Assembly: GCA_013398615.1 (NCBI GenBank)
Contig: VZSR01003282.1
Location: 2,485,168-2,549,167, forward strand
DNA from: Brachypodius melanocephalos
Taxonomy: Eukaryota; Chordata; Aves; Passeriformes; Pycnonotidae
Reading direction: 5' to 3'
Length of the DNA stretch: 64,000 nucleotides
The notes beneath the pieces were generated by a model that worked only from the letters and a program-made list of their open reading frames with translations, had not been told where the DNA came from and did not search any database. The stretch's first letter is position 1. Every line of letters starts with the position of its first letter. A program made the position numbers and the translations under genes. Below are positions 25,521 to 36,569 of the stretch, piece by piece.

Positions 25521-28500
25521 GTATGATTCCTATTCCTTCATCTCTTTTGCCTTTTCATCTGTTTTTCTTGAAAGTATAAAGTAAAATATTTCTGTATTTT
25601 TTTCCTCATTAAAAAAAAATCTCATATTTCTGATTTTTACATTTTCAGGGTTTTTGAGCAAAAAAAAAGGTGTTTTCAGTTCTTTAAAAAATAGATGGAA
25701 AATTATATTTATTTGGCAATATTGGCCTTTCTATTGCTGTTTTCCCACAACCACCCTACTTATTTCTACTTAATTTTAGTCAAGCACATAACAGAGAACA
25801 GAGGGGAGAAGAAATATTTTTGGCTGAAGACATTGGAATAAATCACAGCTCTTGTGAGAAAATGTCATGAATATCTACGTAGAACAGACAGAACTTAGAT
25901 TTTATGAGAGAGAGATAGGGAGAAAAGTGCAAGGACTTAATTTATCTGCATCTGAATGATAAAGAACTGGCTGAACCCTTCTGGTATTGAAATCTAGGCT
26001 TTTGGAGTGAGTATTTTTAATTTTTTAAGATAGTGTTTTGGTCACTAAACCATTTATTAATCTAATTCAGACGGAGCCATTAAAGAGATAGTTTGACCTA
26101 CACTCTACAGACTATAGGGCTCCCTAAATTAATTTCCACTCAAAAAATTTATATATTTCTAAAAAAACCCATAACTTTAATTTGAACATGTGTTGATGGT
26201 AAACCCACAACTCTGGTAAGCTGCCACGAAAATATTTGTTACTTTGACTTTTTAAAAAAACCCGCAAATATTTTTACCTTATTCACATAAAGCAAATGTA
26301 ATTATTTTTCTTTGTTTATTTGCATTACCCAAATATTTTCAATCTTCTGCAACCATAAGTAATTAAAAACAGAACAAATGATAGCTGTGTAAGGAGCATT
26401 CAGGGCACAATTTTATGAGCACATCATTGTACCAAGGATGGTGTTTGCCCGATAAATTTACTAATAGTAAACTATTAATTTAATAGTTTGCAACTTAATT
26501 TTTATGAAACACTGTGAAGTTGGGAAGCCCAGTGTAAGAACTGGTAAAGGATAATCTTCAGGAACTGGGAAATTTGGATTTGTTTGTCTCAGTCCTACCT
26601 TGCCTTCTCTTATTGCCTTTTAATGTGGGATAGAGGGATTTTTTTTCCCCTGCATGGTGGGAATGGGAATATCTAGCACACATTTAATTTAGGTGCCATT
26701 CTATTGGAAGATTGTGCCCATTCAATCCTCCATTTCCACTTGGACAGACTGCTAACTTTCTGTGGAAACAGTTTTGTTACTCCTTTTTTTAAAAAAAATT
26801 TTTTAATTTTTTTTTTTCCCCAAAGGGCAGAGGATAAGGTCTGTGAGCCCTCCAGAGCTCTGCAAAGAGGGGGGTGGTGTTTGAGTGTTCTCAGGAGCTG
26901 AAAGGAAGCTCTGGGAGCTGAGGGAACAGAAGGGCTGAGACACTATCACCATCCCAGATACCTCACTAAGCTGGATAATTTGTCCATCACGAGACAAGTC
27001 CGACTTAGGGAGAGGATTAGTGGGGCTAATGCTACAGACACTGCTGGCTGACACATCTCCTGTGTAATCACTGCATTGTTTTTCCCCTCCCTGCAGCAAG
27101 GTGCTGCACTGGTCCAGCTCCCCCTGGGCTGTCCCTGCAAAGCTTCCTGCTGTTCTGCACCAGATCCTACAAGGACTGCACCTATCCTAAAAAAGACCCA
27201 TGGAGAAGCAAACACCACCCCCTCCCTACTGTTTTTAGTGGGAATAATAGCGAGCACCACGCTGGTTTCTTATCTGTTTCCTTAATGATTTTCCTTGGAA
27301 AAGGAGATTTGTCTCACCTGAAAGCAGGTTGCCTACTCCATTTATTTGCCTGATCTACACGTGGGTCTGTGCTGCAGCTGGAAAGTTCTCCTGCTTCCTC
27401 AGGAAGAATCCTAATTTTTATGTCAGTGGCTTTTTTCATCTTATACCCAGGCTAACTCTGGAATTCTGTTCTCCTTATCTGTTTTCCAGCAGTATGTCCA
27501 CCAAAGAGTAGCTCAGAATCTCCTTTTCCAGCACACCAGGCAGAAAACTCGTAGGTATAAGAAAATCCGTGTGTTTGCCTGATGTTGAGGACTCAGTGCT
27601 TTCCAGAAACAACCTTGAGTTAATAGCATGCTGTAACAAAACCGCTCATTCTCATTCTGTTTGAGTTGAGTCCTTTGTTCCCTGAATTTGCCATGGGCGC
27701 TCTGGTGCTTCAACTTTATCTCTGACGTATCACTGAGATCGTGTTCTTTGGCTGGCAGGTTTGAAAGAACAACACAAACCAACCACCAGAACAGCCCACA
27801 AACCAAAAGAAGAAACTCCTCTAACGTGTGTATCCCCACAGCTGTTTTAACATAAGCGTGTGAATTACATTTTAATGTTCGTTAAGAGCTTTGCCTGTTC
27901 TAGATCTGTGGCATCTTTTTAGATTAAATATTATTTGCTCATTTAATTACTACGTTACTGCACACTCTGAACTTTTTAACTGAGAAGCATTAGCAAATAT
28001 GTTGGCTTTTCTCTGCATCCTGGATGCTACAAATGCTCATAGTTTTCTCCTCAGATCTCTCTTGCATCCTTTTGGCTCTCTTTGAAGTGAGTGGAATGGT
28101 TTTAATGTTGACCCAAACTGAATTGGTTGCAGGAGATAAGAAAAACATTTTAATATAAATAGTGCATAAACAGAGATGATAAAGACAATTCCAGGCATGT
28201 AGAAAAGGCAGACAAGGAAACTGAAATCAAGCAATTTCTGCATGAGTCTGGTAGATGACTGATTTCACACGCTTTTCAGCAGAGGAATGTGGATGTTCAT
28301 GAAAACTTGATCAAGAGCCATATCCAAAGGAGCATTTGCATATCTGAAATAGAGTGTATGAAGATTTTAAAGGCCTACATCCAAGATTGTCATCCAAAAC
28401 TGCCTTTGTTCAGACACACTTAGGCCTGGAAGCAGTGATGAACTTGGGGAGGAAGGGAATTCTCTGTGGGAAGCTACTGACCTGGTCCCAGCCAGCTATA

Positions 28501-29414
28501 GGGACCATGTCCCACAGGGACATCTGTGCCTGGCAATTGTCACACAGAAAACAGCTCCTGATTGCTTCCACAAGAGAAAATCATCAGAGAAACAAGGCAG
28601 TGAGTGTGCTGCTCCCCACCTGAACTGCAGCAACTGCTGAGCAAGAGTGGAAATGTGGTTTTGTATCGTAACTTCCGTGTATTAACAGTTTAAGAGGCTG
28701 CACTCAGCAATTATTGATGGGCAGGAGCAAGGAAAGCAGGCTCCAGAAGCCGAGGGGTTTGAGTGAAACCAGCTCAAAGGGAGTAAGTGCTCTGCTGTCT
28801 GAGGAAGCAGTGGAGCAAGGATGTTGTGTTCAATAAAACATTGGGTGCTGAGGATGGGAAGCACGGAATTAAAGCTCTAAAGGATTCAGATTAGACGGGA
28901 ATCAGCTGCTGTTACGAGTGCAAGTTTTTAAAGTAGTGTGTAAACTGTCTGGTCTCAGCTGATGTAGTATAAAACCTGGTTTTCAGCCTTATTAATCATC
29001 TCCTTGGTGGCTGGGATGAGGACTACGTGGGATGGAGCTGGGATTTGTAACTGATCGCGGGTTAATGGAAACAGCAAACCATGGTGGGGTTTTTTTCTGG
29101 AAACGATCTGTCTTTAACCAGGTTTTTGATCTTAAGGAAGCTCACAAATCATACAGATCCGTCATTCATTTGGCTTTATCCAGTGTTGGGCATCCCCTGG
29201 AAGCAGGCAGCTCTGGATCCTGGAGACCCAAAGCATTCCAGTGTGCCTTTCCCCACGGAAAGTAGATTTCAATGGCTGATTTTCCATCTGGCTTCTCCAG
29301 GCCATCCTGGACACTGTTTATTTGCAGCAGGTGAAGGAAAGGGTACTTGAACAGGACAACGTGATTCCAAGTTGGTTCCCACATTCCCAGTTGTACAAAT
29401 TTCCCTGAAGTCAG

Positions 29415-29530
29415 GAGGAATTGTTCCCTGTGAGGGTGGTGAGACCCTGGATCCCTGGAAGTGTCCAAGGCCAGGTTGGACAGGGCTTGGAGCAACCAAA
29501 ACCATTCCCAACCCAAACCATTCCATTATT
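29415..29530 (+). repeat. CR1 LINE 3'-end fragment with two internal deletions
   Basis: Sense copy: 'aggaggaattgttccctgtg', 'ggtggtgagaccctgg', 'agtgtccaaggccaggttgg', 'cccaacccaaaccattcc'. Compared with the other copies here, the block between 'gagaccctgg' and 'atccctgg', and the block after 'gcttggagcaacc', are missing. Both breakpoints fall in short repeated words (ccctgg; caacc). Confidence 0.9.
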
Positions 29531-32020
29531 TTTTCTGTGAATCCCTTTGTTTTGTGGTTTCTCCTGCAGTTGCTGCCTCAGAACTTAACTCCTGAGAGCT
29601 GGAAAACTGAAGGGAATGCATAGAGCTCTTGCAGATTTGTTTCACTTGGATTTCAACCTCATTCCTTTGCCATACAGCCAGCGCAAGGCAAGCTCTCTCT
29701 GGGATGATCATTTAAGCGGGAAAACCCCCCAAACTATTTTAGGTTGGTTTGCAGTGTCTGTGTATAAACCAAGGGATAAAGTTACTTTTGCATTTAAGAA
29801 TGGGCTGCTTTCGATTTTACTTTTTTTTTTCATATTTTTCTTCTATGCAATTATTTTCTTATTGGTCAGGGAGGGTAAATTTGGGGTCTGGAAGAATATT
29901 TAGTATATAGTCAATACTGCTGCTGAGTTTATTGTTCTTTTTTCCTCAAAATTGGGAGTTAAAATGGAGAAAAACCTTGGATGACAAGCTTAAAAATTCC
30001 GATCAGAGCTGTGTATATTCCATGTGGCTGCATGTACTGGAGTTAGATGAGGCCTCGTCTGCCATCTCACAGCTCCTGACAGCATTGCAGATCTGTTTTC
30101 TAGTGGAAACCCTGAAAACTTGTGAAATCTTGTATTTGTCTTTTTTTTTTTTTTTTTTTTTTTTTTTCAAATGCTGCTAAGCCATTATTGTCTCATCTCC
30201 CACAAAAACGTACCATCCAATTTCGGAAGCAGACTTCATATCCATTTTTTTCCGAGGAGGGATAGGCGGTTTTGATTGCATTTTGTGTTATAAACAGCAA
30301 AGTGACTGTAGAAATGGCCGGACTTATTGCACTAAAAACCCCTCTGTGCTGAGGGCACTGTTGGCATGAAAAACCTTCTCTGGGTAATGCGAAAGTTTCT
30401 GCCATTGAGAACTGCACAGTAGTAGTAGTTAGGGCTTTATTACTTAGTTCTAATTTGTATTGATGGCCTAAAAAAAGTAGCATGCTTTGCAGTTCTATGA
30501 AAGAAAAGATTATAAATGGAGATTAATTATAATTTTGCTAGCTCAGTACTTGTAAAACTAAAGCAATTTATATTCTTTCTCTTAATGATCTCCATTCCTG
30601 ATTGCAGTAATGTAATCTAATTGTGATTATGATAGTATCTGAATCATGTGGGCCTCTATGTGATTGGAACTACTCTTTGCATTAAAAAGTAATTTTGGAG
30701 TAATGATGAAAAGTTACTGTGGAAAATTGGCAAGTAATATATTTTACTCTGTATCTTAAGTTTCTGCTTTCATTTTTGATTGTATCTTATAGCAAGGATA
30801 AGTATGATACTATATCAAGGATTTATTACATCAAAGACTTATCAATGATAACTGTGAGTATCGGGGACAAGCATGATATTATTGGAATAGCACAGATATG
30901 GCTGAGGCAAGAAATTGAGGTTTTGAGATACTGGGCTGGGGTTTGTGGAGAGGAAGGGTAGATGGAGGAGGAGCCCTATCAGCATTCCTGGGAGATGAGT
31001 GGCTTCAGAGGGAAATGCTGCCAGTATTTTGGCTGACATAGCAATGTCACTGCTGATAAAAGTTAGGCACAATAAAGGTAGTCAGGTGGTTTTCTGAAGG
31101 CTTCTTTGAACTTTTAGGGCTTTGCTTACAGATGAGAGGGGCCTTCAAGAGCGTCAGAACTTTGATAAGATGGCTTTTAATTACTCCTTTATTGACTGCA
31201 AGAAGGTAGAAGTAGGCAGGGAATACTCACATCTCTAAAGCCAACGCGGGGTTGTCTCCAGTTCTTTGTGGGCCTTATTGAATTGTCTTTCAGAAACTAT
31301 TTGAATTAATTCAAGGGTTTGAGCCAAGGGTAATAAAGGGTGTTGAACTGGAGAGGTATGAAAGATCCAGTGATCTTGACATCATTTGATTTAAAGTATT
31401 TGTTGAGGAGCGAAAAGCAACGCGAGCCTTACGGCAGGCTGACTTTCAGGGAGTGCAGAGTGTGCTAAGGAATTTTTATCAGGATTTTATTATAATGTAT
31501 GGTAAATCTACTGAAGAAAATTGGAATGCATTTCAGAAACAGTTGGAGGACATTTGAAATTCATCCTGGTTTAAGTCGAAAGAAGGATAAAGGTAACAAT
31601 GCCCAATGTGGCTAAGTAGAGTTGTATAGTAAAGAGTAAGATAAGCAGTAAGCACAAGGTGTGGAAAAAAAAAAAAGGCCAAATCTGGTAAGGTGGAGCA
31701 GTTGAAAGGCAACAGAAAATAAGCAGAAGCAAACTGAAAGCCTAATTAGAAAAGCAAAGAGAAAATGCTGAATGCCAACTGCAGAAAAAAATAATAGTTG
31801 GGATGATAATAATATCCTGTGAATATACCCCAGCAAACTGAAAGGAAAAAATAGATCCAAAAATCACTGTGGTGTGGACAAAGGCATGGAGGATTTGTTC
31901 AGCAGGTTTTATTTTTGTGTGTGAATACACAGAGGCAGATGGGTGGATGGCTGGGCAGATGGAGAGCTGCTGAACAAAGGAGGAGTGCTTTCCTTTCTGT
32001 GGCAACACGTGCAGCCTCAC
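29531..32020. other. Unique sequence, start of the CR1-poor core
   Basis: No CR1 recognised. A 27-T run lies at 30141-30167. The rest is AT-rich unique DNA. The section 31.08-31.57 kb is complex, non-repetitive and without long frames. It lies in what would be the downstream intron of the minus-strand exon at 32021. Confidence 0.5.
30141..30167. repeat. 27-bp poly-T tract
   Basis: Longest uninterrupted homopolymer I counted in the window. It could be an expanded T tract or the reversed poly(A) tail of an old minus-strand retrocopy lying to its right. I recognise no parent gene in 30168-30483. Confidence 0.9.
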
Positions 32021-32212
32021 CTGAGGAGCTGACAAACACCACAACATCCAGCTCATAATCCTTCAGCGTGACCTGATTGGCAATAAGGGATGCAAAAAAC
32101 GAAAATATCAATCTGATTTCCAAGGGTCCATCAAACTTTAAAAGAAATCCGGAGCTATGGGTAGCACTGCTTATGGCCATAGCCACAAAATCCATCAGCG
32201 CAGCCCAGAACT
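32021..32212 (-). CDS. Candidate internal coding exon, protein not recognised
   Basis: On the minus strand an acceptor with a long pyrimidine tract (revcomp of 32213-32240, ending 'ttttctttcag') joins a 192-nt segment that ends in CAG (or TCAG), then GTGAGG (donor just below 32021). Only one frame is open. It enters with two bases of a split codon, encodes 63 whole codons and leaves with one base, so the exon is phase 1-1 and symmetric. The peptide begins FWAALMDFVAMAISS, has a centre GFLLKFDGPLEIRLIFSFF, and ends KDYELDVVVFVSSS. It has no cysteines, shows alternating hydrophobic strands and carries no domain I can name. Several CpG-containing codons (GCG, TCG, ACG) survive in the frame, which suits selection but does not prove it. 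It sits in the CR1-poor core. No partner exon was identified with confidence; the assembly gap 1.2 kb upstream could hide one. It could also be a chance frame between good splice sites or an exon of a decayed gene. Confidence 0.45.
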
Positions 32213-33434
32213 CTGAAAGAAAAGTGTGAGAGAAGGAAGTGTGGATATATTCAAGGATATAAATATTAACTTAATCATGATTGAGTGTCGTATCATTTGC
32301 TCCTAGGACTGGATTTGGGCACAATCAGTGCCCTTTCTGACCTTAAATCTTTGGAGGTGAAGAACCAGAGACCTCCTGGCTGCACTTCCCTCCCCTGCAG
32401 CGCAGCATGCAGCTCAAACAACACGTAAAAGACAAGCTGCAGATATTCCCTGTCCCTTTTTCCTTCCAGAAGGAGTTAAAATTATCCCAGCTCTCTCCTG
32501 ACTTCTAACTTGTGATTACTTCTAGCTGCTGTTTCCTTCTGCTAAAGGTTTGCATAGCAAAGGTAACGCTCCAGCTTGAGTTTGGCTGGTGGCTACAAGC
32601 GCACACCCGAGTTGTTTTCTGCAGAAAGTGTCTGTTTCTTTGCAGAACTGAGTTTTTAACAGGCAGGATCGTTGTGAATTCCCCCCGACGCAGTGATTTT
32701 TGCTCCCCCTGCTGTCACGACAGCGGCAGATTAACCAGCCCTTTTGCCCGCTCAGACTCCAGTTGATAATGTGGATGCACGGGATGTTTTTGTTAAAATA
32801 ACAAACACTCGCAGCAAAGGGAGGAGGGAACCGTGCAGTATTTAAATAAAAAGACCCAGCCCAGGGAATATTTCGTATTCTAGACCAGTGCGCTGAGCGA
32901 AAAATCAACAAGAATTGATCAACTTGAAAGATTATTTGATCCTCTAAAGGACTACTCCAAACAAGGGAAAGTTACTGAAAGAATAAGTACAGGGTTACAT
33001 TGCTAAAGCTCTTTGTGTCTGAGGATGCTTAAATGCAGGCTGTGGAATAACTTGGAATTCCTGCACTGAAGTTATTTAGACTGAGCCCCTTTCAGAGGTG
33101 TTGCTATAACAAGATGGGTTTTTTTTGTTTTTTTTTTTTTTTCTTTTCCAGTGATCACATTTGATTTTCTTGAAAATCAATTTATTTTCCTGGTTCTGAA
33201 ATGCTCGTGGAGATGCCTGGGAGGCTGTGGGGTGGCCCCAGTGTGGCAGGTGCAGCCTCTGCCCCAGCTGCCCAACAGGACCCAAATTTTTGGGAGTTGA
33301 AGCCTCGCTCTGCAAAAGGATTTTCATTTCCTGCAGTCAGCAGTCCTGCCTTTTAGATGCCTTTTGCTGCAACCACCTGTGGCATTTAAAGAGTGGGGTA
33401 TGCACTAAATATATAGATACTAATGATCTAAAGT
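32213..33434. other. Unique non-coding sequence up to the assembly gap
   Basis: Contains a T-rich tract at 33119-33142 and a minus-strand 129-codon frame (32522-32911) without domain or splice support. The last about 40 bases before the gap turn AT-rich and carry 'tatgcactaaatatatag'. Confidence 0.5.
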
Positions 33435-33534
33435 NNNNNNNNNNNNNNNNNNNNNNNNNNNNNNNNNNNNNNNNNNNNNNNNNNNNNNNNNNNNNNNNNN
33501 NNNNNNNNNNNNNNNNNNNNNNNNNNNNNNNNNN
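33435..33534. other. Assembly gap (100 N)
   Basis: Exactly 100 N, the conventional size for a gap of unknown length. The left flank carries 'tatgcactaaatatatag' at 33399-33416 and the right flank opens with 'tatgcactacacataatata' at 33535. The missing sequence is therefore probably an AT-rich tandem repeat that did not assemble. The open frame crossing it (33227-33550) is an artefact. Confidence 0.98.
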
Positions 33535-33790
33535 TATGCACTACACATAATATATAGTGTAGAGTATCTGTGATGTATTGATAGAGCAGATAGGTTTTAT
33601 AAGTTTATATACTAATAATTAACGCATAATGTTAATATATAATATAATTAATAATTAACATATACTAATATAGATTTACATATGAAAACATACAAATGGC
33701 ATAGATATTATATATTTTTATATCTATCCATCTATTTTTATATTTTTATATCCATCCATCTGTATATATCTACACATTGATTTATTTTTC
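33535..33790. repeat. AT-rich low-complexity sequence flanking the gap
   Basis: About 250 bases dominated by TATA, TAAT and ATAT words, including partial repeats ('atccatctatttttatattt' and a near copy 'atccatccatctgtatatat'). It probably continues the unassembled repeat in the gap. Confidence 0.75.
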
Positions 33791-34440
33791 AGCTGAAAAC
33801 CTTTTTTCCCTTTTCATCCCAATTTCCCCTCATTGGTGACTACATCTCCACTGATTTTTTGAGGGTTTTTGGGATGTTGCCATGAGTTATTTCCCCAGGA
33901 CATGGGGGGACACAATCCCATTGTCCCAAGCAGAGGTGAGCCGTGACTGCTTGGTGCTGTGCCCAAGCCAGGAGCATCCCTGCTTCCAAGGGGTGACCCA
34001 GCCAGCCTTTATTTCTCAAATAAAAGGAGAAGTGAGGTTCTGGGGAAGGTTTTTTCTGTCGGGAGGAGCCGGGCACACGGCGGGGAAGTTCGCCGGACAC
34101 TGAGCGCTTTGTGCGGGTGTGGGCCGGCTGTCTGCCCGCTCCCTTAAGGGAACTTGACAGATCTTTAAAAAAAAGAAAAAAGGAAAAAAAAAATCAATTT
34201 TAAGCTCACATGCCCCAGTGGGTGCCAAAGCCACTTCAGAGAGGCTGAGAGATGGCTGAGTCGACAGGATTTGACTTCCCGAGGTAGAAAGGTGACAAAC
34301 TCCATCATGAGAAAGGGGCAGCTCAGGGCCTCCAAGGCCGAACCTGCTCCCAGGATCCGGGGCCCGGCGCTGTATTGAACCTATTTATCTCTTTCATGGG
34401 CCCAAGGTACCACGGGGAAAGAAAAGTTGTTCAAAAAAAA
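33791..34440. promoter_or_regulatory. GC/CpG-richer patch, possible promoter region
   Basis: In an otherwise AT-rich setting, 34050-34150 packs roughly nine CpG dinucleotides into about 90 bases ('cacggcggggaagttcgcc', 'tgtgcgggtgtgggccggc'). A second small cluster lies at 34340-34375 ('gatccggggcccggcgctg'). It lies between the minus-strand exon candidate at 32021-32212 and the plus-strand exon candidate at 35570-35657, so it is a reasonable place for a promoter. No TATA box or start site was identified and the patch is too short for a standard CpG island. Confidence 0.25.
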
Positions 34441-35330
34441 AAAAAAAACGCTGGCAGAATTCAAGGGTGTAAATGATGAATTACTTTTCATCAGCTGAAA
34501 GGAAACATACTCCGGAACAATACTGAAAGGGAGCAGGAGCATCTGACCTCCTGCTTCAGAGCAGCCAATATCTTCATTCAAGAAGACAACCATGAAATTA
34601 CACAGAAAATGGGATTGTCATGAACAGCCCCTTGAAATCTCAGTATACAGTCATTACTGCATGGGAAAAAGCCTTCATCCACACATCATAACTTGTAACA
34701 GACAAGGGAGGAAAAAAAAAACCAAACACCCTGAAAACTGGCCTTGGAGTTACCAGTAGGAATGTAGAAAATATTTGTTGATTCAAACTTTTCCCCTCTA
34801 GTCTCCCAAATCGCTGTAAACAGACATAACAACGTTCTAAGCCCGGCTTGCTGGCCACAGACAGCTCCTTGGAGCTGTTTTGCAAATCAGAAAAAAGGAA
34901 GAGAGAGGGGAAGCCAGTCTATCACTTTATTTATATTATCTGTCTTCAGTGATTGATTTATCATTTAAGTGCTTGGAGAAGAGAGTCCAGAAACCATTGT
35001 CCAATTAGTGCTGCCCTCTGAAACCACGTACCATAAATATTTGTAATTATCAGGATCGCAAAGCAATCTTCATCAGAGCTCCACAGTCAGGGTAGCAACG
35101 GATTTTCTGGGTTTGCCTATCAAAGTTTGTATTTACCCAAATTAGGCAGAGAATAAAAAGCAAACAAGAGGCCATTGCTTTATATGAGAGTGAAACCAAT
35201 CACAGGGAATGAGCAGCCAGCAATACGGGGATAAAAATAACACATTTAACTGTTTATTTCTTGATTCTTGCAGATTTCTACATTGACTTTAATTAAGCTA
35301 GCCCTGGGCTAGTGGGCACGGAGAGGGGTG
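34441..35330. promoter_or_regulatory. Enhancer-like unique block
   Basis: Complex, repeat-free sequence with mixed homeobox, POU and GATA-like words ('gattgatttatcattta', 'aaatatttgtaattatcagg', 'tttaattaagctagc') and no supported coding frame. This texture is typical of deeply conserved developmental non-coding elements in birds, but conservation itself cannot be seen here. Confidence 0.25.
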
Positions 35331-35569
35331 GGTTTTTTTATTCCTCTTTTATTTTTTTAATTCCTCATTAGGCTGTTTTTTTCCCTGGCTCTTGTGGCTT
35401 TAATGACTACTCCCATTAAATAGGTCAATGGGCTGCTTTTATTTCAAGTTTTATATAGACCCATATTCCACTGAATCTTAAACACGGAACACCCAAAGCC
35501 TTTCCGGGCAAATTCCTACATTCCTGCAGATAAAGATGAATTTCTTTCTCTTTTCCCTTCCCTCCACAG

Positions 35570-35657
35570 CAGCTGACCTTTCATTGTGATGCAGCTGGGG
35601 AAAGATCTGGAAGGTTGGTACCACACTGGGCCAGCCACGTTCAAAAATAACTCCCAG
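35570..35657 (+). other. Candidate exon (88 nt) with textbook splice sites
   Basis: The acceptor tract at 35541-35569 is pure pyrimidine up to 'ccctccacag', and the donor is CAG followed by GTAAGTGC at 35658. The three full-length frames all contain stops, so it is not an ordinary internal coding exon. An ATG at 35589 is open for 23 codons exactly to the donor (starting MQLGKDLEGWYHTG), so it could be a first coding exon with a 5' UTR, or an exon of a non-coding RNA. It lies 1.2 kb after the CpG patch. Confidence 0.28.
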
Positions 35658-36545
35658 GTAAGTGCTTGGCTGAGGTTTGGAATCTGTGGGCAGCAAGGGG
35701 AAGGAAGAGGAGTGGGAGCGCCATTCCCTTACATCACCTTTCCTGACCTTTCCCTCTCTGGCTGGATGACACCGTGTTATCCATGTGTTGTCAGGACCAA
35801 GGGATGATGGATGAAGCCAGCCTGAAGAGTGCAGGGTGGCTGCCTGGATGGAACAAGGGTGGTGGCACAGAAAGACCCTCAGGACATCAGGGACATACCC
35901 CAGGGACAAGCCTCATCTCCTGGGGGCCTGGCCCTTTGCAGGGCTCTGACCAAAGCAAACAGAAATATGAAAAGGAAATTGCATTGTGAGAGGGTCAGAA
36001 AGAGTTTTTTACCTGGGAAAAAGAACAAGTCTTGAGCTCTGAGAGTGGGGAGAGAGAAAATCCTCTGAATTAGTAATTTCTTTATTCATTGTCCGGAGTG
36101 AAAATGTTTTTTGAGTGACTTTGCCTGATGTCAGTCTAGAACAGAAATTTATGCTCCAGCATTGCCCATGAGATGCTCCCAGCTCTATTTCTGTGTTTCC
36201 TCTGTTATCCTGTAACCCTACAACATGGTTTTCTGTGTGTAGGTGTTTTGGAAGCAGTCACTTCTTTCAGATGTTTTGGATATTTAGGAAGCTGCTGCTC
36301 TTCTGGCCAGAGGTCTCCATGGTATTCCTTCTCCTGAGACACGAGGTTGGTGCCGTGGGTTTCTCTGCAGCAGAGCAGGGTTTCTCTTCTTGGAAATATT
36401 TATCACACAAGTGAGAAACAACGTTGTTGACATCTCTAAATGCTCCCAGCCTGCCTGAGCCACTGCCCCACAACCATATCAATCCAGCAAATGTCCTACA
36501 CTGGGAATTATAACTCTTCATCTTCTCCCAAGTCTTTATCAGGGC

Positions 36546-36569
36546 TTTTTTTTTTTTTTTTTTCCCCCC
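36546..36569. repeat. T18-C6 tract
   Basis: Eighteen T followed directly by six C and then 'atacag'. It is one of several T-run/C-run tracts in the window. Confidence 0.9.

Larger units (their letters stand above)
24121..29414. other. 5.3 kb unique AT-rich non-coding sequence
   Basis: No repeat family recognised. It has an A14 run at about 24454-24470 and a C10-G-C6 tract at 24775-24791. The section 26.8-27.3 kb is GC-richer and carries overlapping minus-strand frames without donors. A candidate exon (25458-25520) is listed separately. I see no other gene signal. Confidence 0.55.

Noticed and set aside
26803..27099. Minus-strand frame after a very good acceptor near 26.93 kb
   Set aside because: No donor within a reasonable distance, and the frame runs into a low-complexity A/T tract.
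33227..33550. Open frame across the N gap
   Set aside because: It exists only because N bases are read as unknown residues.
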